From assembly GCA_009779595.1 (NCBI GenBank), contig WRDZ01000042.1, forward strand, positions 1 to 6,410: a stretch of 6,410 nt of DNA. Direction: 5' to 3'. The notes under the pieces are model-generated. The model saw only the letters and a list, made by a program, of their open reading frames with translations, made no database searches and was not told the DNA's origin. A program made the translations under genes and the position numbers. Position 1 is the stretch's first letter. The number at the start of each line of letters is the position of its first letter. The DNA is from Alphaproteobacteria bacterium (GTDB lineage: Bacteria; Pseudomonadota; Alphaproteobacteria; WRDZ01). This document shows positions 1 to 5,707 of this stretch, in pieces.

Positions 1-2
1 AA

Positions 3-1241
3 TTGTTTTATGACGAGGGGCCGGACGTGGGCGGAAATTACGGGCCGTACATCCAGTCCGAAAGGAAGCCCATATACCGCGAGTATATAAACAAGCTGCT
101 GGATTTGGGCGGAGCTCATTACTGCTTTTGCCAGAAAAACGAGACCAGCGCGGCAGACGGCAATCCTAACATAGGCTTTATCGACCCGTGCAACAATATT
201 CCGCTGGAAGAGGCGAAAAAGCGTGTGGCTGCGGGCGAAGCTTATACCGTGCGGCAGAACATCCCGCAAGGAGGGCAGTCGTCATACGACGACATGGTTT
301 ACGGGCGCATAACCGTGCCGTACAAGGATATGGACGAATCCATACTGTTTAAGTCGGACGGTTTCCCCACGTACAACTTCGCCAATGTCATCGACGACCG
401 CCTGATGGAAATAACCCATGTCATACGCGGGAACGAGTACCTTTCCCAGACCGCGAAATACAACCTTATCTACAAGTCTTTCGGTTGGGAGCCTCCGCAA
501 TACATACACCTGCCGCAGGTAATGAAGGACCAGAACAACAAGCTCAGCAAGCGCAACAGCGACGTGTCTTTTGCCAGCCTGGTGGAAAACAAGGGTTTTT
601 TGCCCGAGGCCATTATCAACTACATGGCTTTGCTTGGGTGGAGCCCAAAGTCCGAACAGGAATTCTTCACTTTGGCAGAACTGGAAAAAGCGTTCTCGAT
701 TGCGGGCGTGAACAGGTCTTCGGCTTTGTTCGACGAGGTGAAAATGCGCTGGATGAACGGCGAATACATACGCAAGCTTTTGCCCGACGAGTTCCACAAG
801 CGCGCAATGCCGTTCTATGCAAGCTGTATAAAGCGCGAAACCGACCTGCTTGAGCTTAGCAAGATACTGCAGTCGCGCGTGGAAACCATGGGCGACATCG
901 CGGGCGAGGTCGATTTCATAGACGCTTTGCCCGATTACGACACCGCTTTGTACGAAAACAAGAAGATGAAGACCGACAGGCCGACCGCCTTGAAGGCCCT
1001 GCAGCTTGCCTTAGAGCGGCTGCCAACGCTGCAAAACTGGGACGACAGCGGAAAACTTCACGATGAAGTAGGGGTTATCGCGGCAAGCTTCGGGCTTTCG
1101 AACGGGCAGTTCCTGTGGCCTCTGCGCATAGCCTTGACGGGCAAGCAGTTCTCGGCCGGGGGGGCCATCTCGGCCGCGTATGTCCTTGGCCGCGACGAAA
1201 GTTTGCGCCGCATAAGGATAGGGATAGAGAAGCTGTCATAA
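3..1241 (+). CDS. gltX: Glutamyl-tRNA synthetase, 5'-truncated by window edge
   Basis: This cytoplasmic class I aminoacyl-tRNA synthetase charges tRNA-Glu (or tRNA-Glu/Gln in a non-discriminating form) with glutamate using ATP. The visible 413 codons begin with YDEGPDVGG, which lies after the HIGH motif in this family, so roughly 80-90 N-terminal residues are missing; the first codon (TTG) is an internal Leu, not a start. Seen in order (window residues): a CFC pair at 41-43 and a Cys at 63 near the usual zinc-knuckle region; the glutamate-site stretch FPTYNFANVIDD (121-132); HVIRGNEYLSQTAKYN (139-154); and the ATP-binding KMSKS-type loop as KLSKR (180-184). The segment LRWMNGEYI-like 'MRWMNGEYIRKLL' opens the anticodon-binding helical domain, which runs to a normal end. 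The estimated full length of about 495 aa fits the family. No clear intrinsic terminator follows. Discriminating versus non-discriminating specificity cannot be read here. Confidence 0.97.
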   Translation: MFYDEGPDVGGNYGPYIQSERKPIYREYINKLLDLGGAHYCFCQKNETSAADGNPNIGFIDPCNNIPLEEAKKRVAAGEAYTVRQNIPQGGQSSYDDMVYGRITVPYKDMDESILFKSDGFPTYNFANVIDDRLMEITHVIRGNEYLSQTAKYNLIYKSFGWEPPQYIHLPQVMKDQNNKLSKRNSDVSFASLVENKGFLPEAIINYMALLGWSPKSEQEFFTLAELEKAFSIAGVNRSSALFDEVKMRWMNGEYIRKLLPDEFHKRAMPFYASCIKRETDLLELSKILQSRVETMGDIAGEVDFIDALPDYDTALYENKKMKTDRPTALKALQLALERLPTLQNWDDSGKLHDEVGVIAASFGLSNGQFLWPLRIALTGKQFSAGGAISAAYVLGRDESLRRIRIGIEKLS

Positions 1242-1289
1242 AAATTTCATTTTGTCCGGATTTTTTACCTTTTGTTAAACCGCGCATTA

Positions 1290-1295
1290 TATAAT
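1290..1295 (+). promoter_or_regulatory. Candidate -10 box for the RmlA-like gene
   Basis: A perfect TATAAT lies 39 bp before the ATG at 1335, in an A/T-rich stretch that contrasts with the G/C-rich genes on either side. No good TTGACA-like -35 is found 16-18 bp upstream (17 bp gives ACCTTT), so the promoter may be activator-dependent, or the match may be chance in A/T-rich DNA. It is the only promoter-like element between gltX and this gene. Confidence 0.4.
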
Positions 1296-1334
1296 TGCGA
1301 TTACCGATTCATTTTAAAAGAAAGGAAGTGCAGT

Positions 1335-2243
1335 ATGAAAGGAGTTTTACTTGCGGGCGGAGTAGGCTCGCGTCTTTATCCGATAACCACTTGCGTTGCA
1401 AAGCAGTTCGTGCCCGTGTACGACAAGCCGGCGATTTTCTATCCGCTGGCCATGCTGATGCTGGCGGGCATCCGCGACATAATGGTCGTCCCCGACGAGA
1501 CGAACGAGCATATATTGAAAAGGCTGCTTGGCGACGGCAGCCAGTACGGGCTGAATTTCGACTATGCCATCAGCCGCGAAAAGAAGGGCATATGCTATGG
1601 CTATGGGCTGGCCGAAAAGTTCGTGGACGGCGACAACTCGTGCCTGATATTCTGCGACAACCTGTTCTATGCTCCGGACATACAGTCGGTGATGATGCGG
1701 GCGGCGGACAACTTCAAGGGCGGCGGCAACATTTTCGCCATACGCGTGCCCAACCCAAGCGACTACGGCGTTGTCGAGTTCGACGCGGCCATGAACGTGC
1801 TGTCGCTGGAAGAAAAGCCGGCGAACCCCAAGACCAACTGGGCGGTCCCCGGGCTGTATTTTTACGACGACCAGGCGTTCGACCTGATACGCACGATAAA
1901 GCCGTCGGCGCGCGGCGAGCTTGAGGTCACCGACCTTAACAACATATACCTAAGCCGCGGCCAGCTGAAGCTGACGCAGTTCTCGCCCGACACGGCGTGG
2001 GTCGACATCGGGTCGCACGACACCTTGCTGAACGCCTCGAACTTTGTCCACACCCTGTGGAAGAACCAGGGCGTGTACATGGCGTGCCTTGAGGAAATCG
2101 CGCTGAAGAAAGGCTTCATAGACGTGACCCATTACAAGGCCATGCACGACAAAGCCAAGCCCAACAAGGTGCTGTACCATTATATGGAGCAGGTCCTGGA
2201 AGATTTCCTGGCGGCAAAAAGCGGCAAGCCCAAGAAAGAATAG
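1335..2243 (+). CDS. RmlA-like glucose-1-phosphate nucleotidyltransferase
   Basis: The protein (302 aa) is a sugar-1-phosphate nucleotidyltransferase of the RmlA/RfbA family. In the usual member it makes dTDP-glucose from dTTP and glucose-1-phosphate, the first step toward dTDP-rhamnose for surface polysaccharides. Visible motifs: N-terminal nucleotide loop LAGGVGSRLYPIT (6-18); KQFVPVYDKP (23-32); GDGSQYGLN (66-74), whose Gln recognises the base; the metal Asp in FCDNLFY (106-112); YGVVEFD (144-150); EEKP (159-162); RGELEVTDLN (193-202); and AWVDIGSH (221-228). The start is set by AAAGGAAG six bases before ATG; upstream in-frame starts would include the A/T-rich promoter region. Odd points: the usual GLAQAF motif reads GICYGY (85-90), GTRL is GSRL, LGDN is FCDN, AWLDTGT is AWVDIGS, and the C-terminus ends in a Lys-rich tail. 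No rmlB, rmlC or rmlD is in the window. Family assignment is firm; the exact nucleotide and sugar are not, so no symbol is given. Confidence 0.9.
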   Translation: MKGVLLAGGVGSRLYPITTCVAKQFVPVYDKPAIFYPLAMLMLAGIRDIMVVPDETNEHILKRLLGDGSQYGLNFDYAISREKKGICYGYGLAEKFVDGDNSCLIFCDNLFYAPDIQSVMMRAADNFKGGGNIFAIRVPNPSDYGVVEFDAAMNVLSLEEKPANPKTNWAVPGLYFYDDQAFDLIRTIKPSARGELEVTDLNNIYLSRGQLKLTQFSPDTAWVDIGSHDTLLNASNFVHTLWKNQGVYMACLEEIALKKGFIDVTHYKAMHDKAKPNKVLYHYMEQVLEDFLAAKSGKPKKE

Positions 2244-2270
2244 GCTGCGGCTGCGCGTTGCACAAAACCC

Positions 2271-2299
2271 TTGAAACATGCCGCGGGATAGTGTAAACT
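2271..2299 (+). promoter_or_regulatory. Sigma-70-type promoter of tRNA-Ser
   Basis: TTGAAA (2271-2276) is followed after exactly 17 bp by TAAACT (2294-2299). Predicted transcription start is about 2306, four bases before the mature tRNA. The match to TTGACA/TATAAT is 5/6 and 4/6 with ideal spacing. The -35 box is preceded by AAACCC, as at the peptidase promoter at 4312. No terminator follows the tRNA, so this promoter probably also serves the gene at 2422. Confidence 0.75.
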
Positions 2300-2309
2300 T
2301 GGCAAGTGT

Positions 2310-2400
2310 GGATGGGTGGCCGAGCGGTTGAAGGCGCACGCCTGGAAAGTGTGTTCAGGTTGATAGCCTGACGAGGGTTCGAATCCCTCCCCATCCGCCA
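2310..2400 (+). tRNA. tRNA-Ser (anticodon GGA), encoded CCA
   Basis: A complete 91-base class II tRNA. The acceptor stem GGATGGG pairs fully with CCCATCC (2390-2396), followed by discriminator G and an encoded CCA (2398-2400). The anticodon stem CACGC/GTGTG (one G-U pair) closes a seven-base loop with GGA at 2344-2346, reading UCC and UCU. The long variable arm pairs TCAGG with CCTGA, as expected for serine tRNA. The T arm is GAGGG-TTCGAAT-CCCTC. It is preceded by its own promoter and followed directly by the deoxyribosyltransferase-like gene without a terminator, implying processing from a tRNA-mRNA precursor. Confidence 0.97.
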
Positions 2401-2421
2401 TTACATGAAGAGAGGCAGGCT

Positions 2422-2889
2422 TTGAAGATATTTTCATCGGAAGGCGAATATGACCTGAATCCGGCTTTCCCGTCGGTATTCCTGGCGGGCCCCACCCTTA
2501 GGGGCGCGGACAAGGCCAAGTATCCGAACTGGAGGCGCCAGGCCGTAAGGCTCTTTTCGGACGCGAAATACTGCGGCGCGCTGTACAGCCCGGACCCGTT
2601 CGCGCCCACCAAGCACGAGCAGATAGACTGGGAGGTCTATCACCTTGAAAAATCCACCTGCATCATGTTCTGGATACCGCGGGACCTTGAGGTGCTTCCG
2701 GGGTTCACGACCAATGTCGAGTTCGGTGAGTGGATGCGCAGCGGCAAAACCGTCCTGGGTTTCCCGTCAGGGGCAAGGAAAATGACGTACCTGGAATACA
2801 GGGCGGAAAAATACGATGTGCCCGTATCCAATACGCTGAAAGACACGGTGTGCAACGCCATGCGGCTGTGCAGCCGGGCCGGCCGTTGA
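2422..2889 (+). CDS. Nucleoside 2-deoxyribosyltransferase-like protein
   Basis: A 155-aa protein resembling the nucleoside 2-deoxyribosyltransferase-like family (PF15891 type). Classical relatives transfer deoxyribose between bases or hydrolyse (deoxy)nucleosides and nucleotides in salvage. Visible signatures: VFLAGPT (19-25) after the first beta strand, where the family binds substrate; WRRQA (38-42); WE (70-71); FWIPRDL (83-89); and LPGFTTNVEFG (92-102), whose Glu100 is in the position of the family's catalytic Glu. The start is TTG at 2422, six bases after AGAGG; no in-frame ATG exists upstream, and the next Met (82) would remove the LAGPT motif. It lies 21 bp after tRNA-Ser with no terminator, so it is probably cotranscribed from the tRNA promoter. 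The TTG overlaps the TGA of a six-codon mini-ORF at 2405. The substrate is unknown. Confidence 0.82.
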   Translation: MKIFSSEGEYDLNPAFPSVFLAGPTLRGADKAKYPNWRRQAVRLFSDAKYCGALYSPDPFAPTKHEQIDWEVYHLEKSTCIMFWIPRDLEVLPGFTTNVEFGEWMRSGKTVLGFPSGARKMTYLEYRAEKYDVPVSNTLKDTVCNAMRLCSRAGR

Positions 2890-2945
2890 AACATATACCC
2901 CGGTTATGTAACGAAAGTTTCATATGATTTCCCGATTCTTTGCGG

Positions 2946-2951
2946 TACAAT
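2946..2951 (+). promoter_or_regulatory. Candidate -10 box upstream of the SulP gene
   Basis: TACAAT (5/6 match) lies in an A/T-rich patch 84 bp before the SulP ATG. The hexamer 17 bp upstream (TATGAT, 2923-2928) is a poor -35. It would give a leader of about 75 bases starting near 2958, containing or clipping the inverted repeat at 2953-2994. The call rests on the -10 match and the absence of a better candidate in the gap. Confidence 0.35.
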
Positions 2952-2952
2952 A

Positions 2953-2994
2953 ATAAGCTGTTAACCACAGTCGGGCGCAACACCGCCAGCTTAT
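2953..2994 (+). repeat. 8-bp inverted repeat in SulP leader region
   Basis: ATAAGCTG (2953-2960) is the perfect reverse complement of CAGCTTAT (2987-2994), separated by 26 bases. A second small hairpin, ATCC-GTTC-GGAT (2993-3004), shares the AT at 2993-2994 with the right arm, so the two cannot both form fully. TTTTA follows at 3006-3010. The left arm begins right at the end of the candidate -10 box, so the repeat could be a DNA operator or, if transcription starts further upstream, an RNA switch. Function is not shown. Confidence 0.4.
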
Positions 2995-3034
2995 CCGTTC
3001 GGATGTTTTACAGAGAAATGATTCCATTGCTGAC

Positions 3035-4291
3035 ATGAATATTTCAAAAAGAATCAAAGGCGATATTTATGGCGGAATCACCGCCGGGATAATTTCACTG
3101 CCACTGGCCCTTGGCTTTGGCGCGGTCAGCGGCCTGGGCGCGGCCGCAGGGCTGTACACGGCTATAATATTAAGCATCATGGCCACGGTTTTCGGCAGCA
3201 CGCGCACGCAGATTTGCGGCCCCACAGGCCCCATGACCGTGGTCGTGGCCGCAATGGTGGCCGCGTATATGGACAACCTGGCCATAGTCTTCGCCATCAC
3301 CGCCCTGGCCGGTATTTTCCAGATAATCTTCGGCTTGACCAAGCTGGGCAAGGTTATAAAAGTCATTCCTAAATCGGTCATCTCGGGCTTCATCTCGGGC
3401 ATAGGCTGCATCACCGTGCTGCTGCAGCTTGCCCCGTTCCTGGGCCTCCCTTTCCGGGGCGGGGCAATCGATACAATCAGGTACCTGTCCACATTCCCCG
3501 CCGCGAACCTTCAGGGAGTCCTGCTGGGCGTACTGGCGTTTACCATAGTCGCCTTCCTTCCCAAGCAACTGGTGAAAGTGATACCGTTTTCGCTGATAGC
3601 CCTGGTTGCGGGCACCCTTGCAAGCATTGTGCTGCGCTTTGACGTGCCCACCATCGGGGTTATCCAAAACGGCATGCCAGAGATAAGGGTCGTGTCCATT
3701 GATTTGGACAAACTGCTGTACATAATCCCCCTGGCTTTAAGCATAGCGGTGCTTAGCTCCATAGATACGCTGATGACCTCGCTTGTGGTAGACAAGAAGC
3801 TGAACACAAGGCATAACTCGAACAAAGACCTTATCGGGATAGGCTTGGGCAACGCCTTGGCCGGCGTGTTCGGGGGGTTCGCGGGCTCGAACTCGACCGT
3901 GCCGACCATGGCGAACATAAAATTCGGCGGCACAACCAGGTTTTCAGGGATAGCCAGCACTTCCACGCTTATCCTGATATTGCTGTTCCTGGCGCCGGTC
4001 GTGGGGGTGATACCTCTGGCCGTGCTTGCCGGAATCCTGGTCAGGATAGGCATAGGCGTCATCGACTGGAGGTTCCTCAAAGAAATCCTGAAAGGGAAAC
4101 AGCGGGCCCAAGACGCCCTTTCCATGCTTGCCGTGCTTATCATCACGATTTTCGGCAACCTGATTGTAGGGGTGGTGGCCGGAACCTTGCTGTACTACTT
4201 AATCCGCTGCGCCAGATATTTCATAATCCACCGCCGCCGCATATATAGAAGGCTTGCTCAGGACGCCTATGTCCAGTCGGATATTTTATAA
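3035..4291 (+). CDS. SulP-family anion transporter lacking a STAS domain
   Basis: A 418-aa inner-membrane protein, nearly all hydrophobic helices, of the SulP family (sulfate, bicarbonate or other anion uptake, commonly coupled to Na+ or H+). Signatures: the N-terminal repeat SLPLALGFGAVSG (21-33) with LYTAI following; CGPTGPMTVVVA (61-72); a repeat-2 motif SSIDTLMTSLVVD (241-253); and RHNSNKDLIGIGLGN (259-273). Asp244 and Thr248 have the spacing of the Asp/Thr pair that binds Na+ in the cyanobacterial bicarbonate carrier BicA, which hints at bicarbonate but does not prove it. The protein ends about 30 basic residues after the last helix, where most SulP proteins continue into a cytoplasmic STAS domain, so that domain is absent by a clean stop rather than a frameshift. 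ATG 3035 is the first start codon in the open frame; no Shine-Dalgarno precedes it, and it overlaps the stop of a six-codon ORF (3018-3038). Confidence 0.92.
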   Translation: MNISKRIKGDIYGGITAGIISLPLALGFGAVSGLGAAAGLYTAIILSIMATVFGSTRTQICGPTGPMTVVVAAMVAAYMDNLAIVFAITALAGIFQIIFGLTKLGKVIKVIPKSVISGFISGIGCITVLLQLAPFLGLPFRGGAIDTIRYLSTFPAANLQGVLLGVLAFTIVAFLPKQLVKVIPFSLIALVAGTLASIVLRFDVPTIGVIQNGMPEIRVVSIDLDKLLYIIPLALSIAVLSSIDTLMTSLVVDKKLNTRHNSNKDLIGIGLGNALAGVFGGFAGSNSTVPTMANIKFGGTTRFSGIASTSTLILILLFLAPVVGVIPLAVLAGILVRIGIGVIDWRFLKEILKGKQRAQDALSMLAVLIITIFGNLIVGVVAGTLLYYLIRCARYFIIHRRRIYRRLAQDAYVQSDIL

Positions 4292-4301
4292 CCCTTGGTT
4301 G

Positions 4302-4334
4302 CCATAAACCCTTGACATTAGCGGGTTTTTATGG
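4302..4334 (+). repeat. Inverted repeat around the -35 box; possible SulP terminator
   Basis: CCATAAACCC (4302-4311) and GGGTTTTTATGG (4323-4334) are complementary apart from two extra T in the right arm. The 11-base loop contains the TTGACA of the next promoter. As RNA, AAACCC/GGGTTT followed by U could act as a weak terminator 11 bases after the SulP stop, though only three G-C pairs hold the stem. As DNA it could be an operator covering the -35 and spacer. The octamer AACCCTTG also occurs at 4290-4297 and again, 18 bp on, at 4308-4315. Confidence 0.5.
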
Positions 4335-4340
4335 TAAAAT
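4312..4340 (+). promoter_or_regulatory. Strong sigma-70-type promoter of the peptidase gene
   Basis: A consensus TTGACA (4312-4317), a 17-bp spacer and TAAAAT (4335-4340, 5/6) make the best promoter in the window. The predicted start near 4347 leaves a leader of about 22 bases with AAAGGGGGG before ATG 4369. The TTG of the -35 happens to be in frame with the gene but is not its start codon. Confidence 0.85.
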
Positions 4341-4368
4341 AATCCGTATTTTTCCAAAGGGGGGGCGC

Positions 4369-5037
4369 ATGCTGTTTTATCTTTCTTCCGAAGGACTTGG
4401 GGATTCTGTTGACAAGCTGCTGGGCATGCTTGGGCGGAACCGGCGCGCGGCCATTATCCTTAACGCGAAGGATTATAAGACTGCCGATGAGCGCGCCAAG
4501 AAACTTGAAAAGGAAACCGAACTTCTTGAGTCCATAGGGGTTTGCGGCAACGAGGTCGACCTTAGGGATTACTTCGGCAACCCCACGGCTTTGGAAAACG
4601 CCATTTCGTCTTATAATGCCGTATGGGTTCCCGGAGGCAACGTTTTCCTGCTGCGCCGGGCGTTTGCCGCCAGCGGGCTTGACCGTATCCTGGAAAAAAA
4701 GGCCGGTGACCCGTTTTTCGTCTATGCCGGGTACAGCGCCGGCTGCTGCGTGCTTTCGCCGACGCTTGAAGGCTATGAAATAACGGACCCGCCGCATGTG
4801 GCTCCTTCTCCTTATAACCCGGACGTCATATGGAAAGGGCTGGGGCTTGTGCCCTTCCAGTTCGTTCCGCACAACGGGCACGGAGGCATGATGGCGAAAA
4901 TGAGGAATACGGACGGGTTTTACGGCAAAAACAGGGGGCGTTACTGGGCTGTGGCCGACGGCGGAGCGCTTGCCCTTTTTGGCGGGAAAGCCCTTCATGC
5001 CTATGCCGACCGCGAGAATTTTGTGGCGCTTGCATGA
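4369..5037 (+). CDS. Peptidase E-like S51 family serine hydrolase
   Basis: A 222-aa cytoplasmic protein, close to the length of E. coli dipeptidase E (about 229 aa), of peptidase family S51. Known members cleave Asp-Xaa dipeptides (PepE) or cyanophycin-type beta-Asp-Arg polymers (cyanophycinase). The nucleophile elbow is YAGYSAG (119-125), with Ser123 as probable nucleophile; VWVPGGNVFLL (85-95) is the conserved Gly-rich strand-turn before it. His168 in FVPHNG matches the catalytic His position, and Asp140 in ITDPP is a candidate third member, with spacing similar to PepE Ser120-Asp135-His157. ATG 4369 is chosen because AAAGGGGGG lies just upstream and the earlier in-frame TTG is the promoter -35. 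It has its own promoter and sits convergent to the lipoprotein gene, 18 bp away. Peptidase E activity is the best guess; substrate is inferred from family only. Confidence 0.85.
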   Translation: MLFYLSSEGLGDSVDKLLGMLGRNRRAAIILNAKDYKTADERAKKLEKETELLESIGVCGNEVDLRDYFGNPTALENAISSYNAVWVPGGNVFLLRRAFAASGLDRILEKKAGDPFFVYAGYSAGCCVLSPTLEGYEITDPPHVAPSPYNPDVIWKGLGLVPFQFVPHNGHGGMMAKMRNTDGFYGKNRGRYWAVADGGALALFGGKALHAYADRENFVALA

Positions 5038-5055
5038 TAGCTTGGCGGCCGCGGC

Positions 5056-5589
5056 TTACAGTTTATTTGCCCGTTTGCCGACAGTGAAGATGCGGTCCGG
5101 GTCGGAAAACTCGAAAAAGTGGGTGTCCCAGCCGGTGTCCTCGTCTTCGGAAACTATGATGGTGACCACGGGCAGCGTCAGTTTCTGCCCTTTCCTGGCC
5201 GTGAAAGCCAGGAACAGCGGCTCGTCATTTTCGTCGTCCCAGCCGTTGCGCGACCAGTACATGCCGCTTTGGCTTAGGTAAAAGCTGTTGCGGCCCAGGC
5301 TGACCACGAAAGAATCAAGGTAATACAACCCCGGGTCAAGCTTTTCTTCGAACGGAGCGGACGGCGGGAAAGCCGATTTGAAAAGCCCGGTCACGCGGTT
5401 TTTTAATCCAATGGAGAACACCGGGCCGCGCTTGCCGCCGTCTTTGCGTTTACGCCAGAACGTAAGCGCCGTGACGTCGTCGCCGCCCTTGAACTGGAAA
5501 GTCACCGTTGCCGGATAGTCCGAGTTTGTCTTTATGGTGGCGCACCCCGCAAGCAGAATGCAAAGGGACGCCGCGATAGTTTTCCTCAT
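5056..5589 (-). CDS. Predicted lipoprotein of unknown function
   Basis: A 177-aa protein I cannot name. It opens with a short signal peptide, MRKTIAASLCILLAGC: two basic residues, a hydrophobic core and a lipobox LLAGC, so cleavage and lipidation at Cys16 are expected and the mature protein should be membrane-anchored outside the cytoplasm. The remainder has no further membrane helix. It is rich in short beta-type stretches (TVTFQFKGG 29-36, LDPGLYYLDSFVV 84-96, LFLAFTARKGQKLTLPVVTIIV 125-146) and aromatic residues, suggesting a beta-sandwich; the PGLYYLDSF phrase recalls other small lipoproteins with a 'PGtYyl' turn, but this is only a resemblance. The start codon at 5589 has GGGGGA six bases upstream; a longer in-frame start at 5652 would overlap the promoter and break the signal peptide. 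Monocistronic, with its own promoter. No clear terminator lies in the 18 bp before the convergent gene. Confidence 0.82.
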   Translation of the reverse strand: MRKTIAASLCILLAGCATIKTNSDYPATVTFQFKGGDDVTALTFWRKRKDGGKRGPVFSIGLKNRVTGLFKSAFPPSAPFEEKLDPGLYYLDSFVVSLGRNSFYLSQSGMYWSRNGWDDENDEPLFLAFTARKGQKLTLPVVTIIVSEDEDTGWDTHFFEFSDPDRIFTVGKRANKL

Positions 5590-5623
5590 CTTCAATCCCC
5601 CGTTGTGTTTGAATATACTTTGT

Positions 5624-5652
5624 ATTATGGTGGGTATGCTGTTTTTTGCCAA
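5624..5652 (-). promoter_or_regulatory. Sigma-70-type promoter of the lipoprotein gene
   Basis: On the minus strand TTGGCA (5652-5647) is followed after 17 bp by CATAAT (5629-5624), each 5/6 to consensus. The start of transcription would be near 5617, giving a leader of about 28 bases that contains the GGGGGA ribosome site. It faces away from the glycosylase gene. Confidence 0.7.
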
Positions 5653-5707
5653 GTAAAAAAGCGCGCGAGAAAATTTTGGCTTGACATGTATTTAAAGGGG
5701 ACTTGCA

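Noticed and set aside
282..797. Long open frame antisense to gltX.
   Set aside because: It lies wholly within a firmly identified gene, has no ribosome site or recognisable domain, and such frames are expected opposite G+C-rich genes.
1241..1266. AAAAT-TTC-ATTTT and TCCGGA followed by T6 after gltX as an intrinsic terminator.
   Set aside because: The first is an all-A/T stem with no G-C pairs; TCCGGA is a loopless palindrome and cannot form a terminator hairpin.
2310..2400. tRNA-Ser as an integration site for a mobile element.
   Set aside because: No integrase, no duplicated tRNA 3' end and no change in composition are seen downstream.
2891..2909. ACATATACC/GGTTATGT as a terminator after the deoxyribosyltransferase-like gene.
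   Set aside because: The stem has a bulge and a loop of only two to four bases, and no U-run follows.
3511..4158. Long antisense open frame (215 codons) within the SulP gene.
   Set aside because: Shadow of the transporter; its codons mirror the hydrophobic repeats of the sense strand and no promoter or start context supports it.
4312..4368. In-frame TTG at 4312 as the start of the peptidase gene.
   Set aside because: This TTG is part of the consensus -35 TTGACA; ATG 4369 has a strong ribosome site and gives the family-typical N-terminus.
5045..5052. GCGGCCGC palindrome between the convergent genes as a bidirectional terminator.
   Set aside because: A contiguous palindrome without a loop or U-run; it is expected by chance in G+C-rich sequence.
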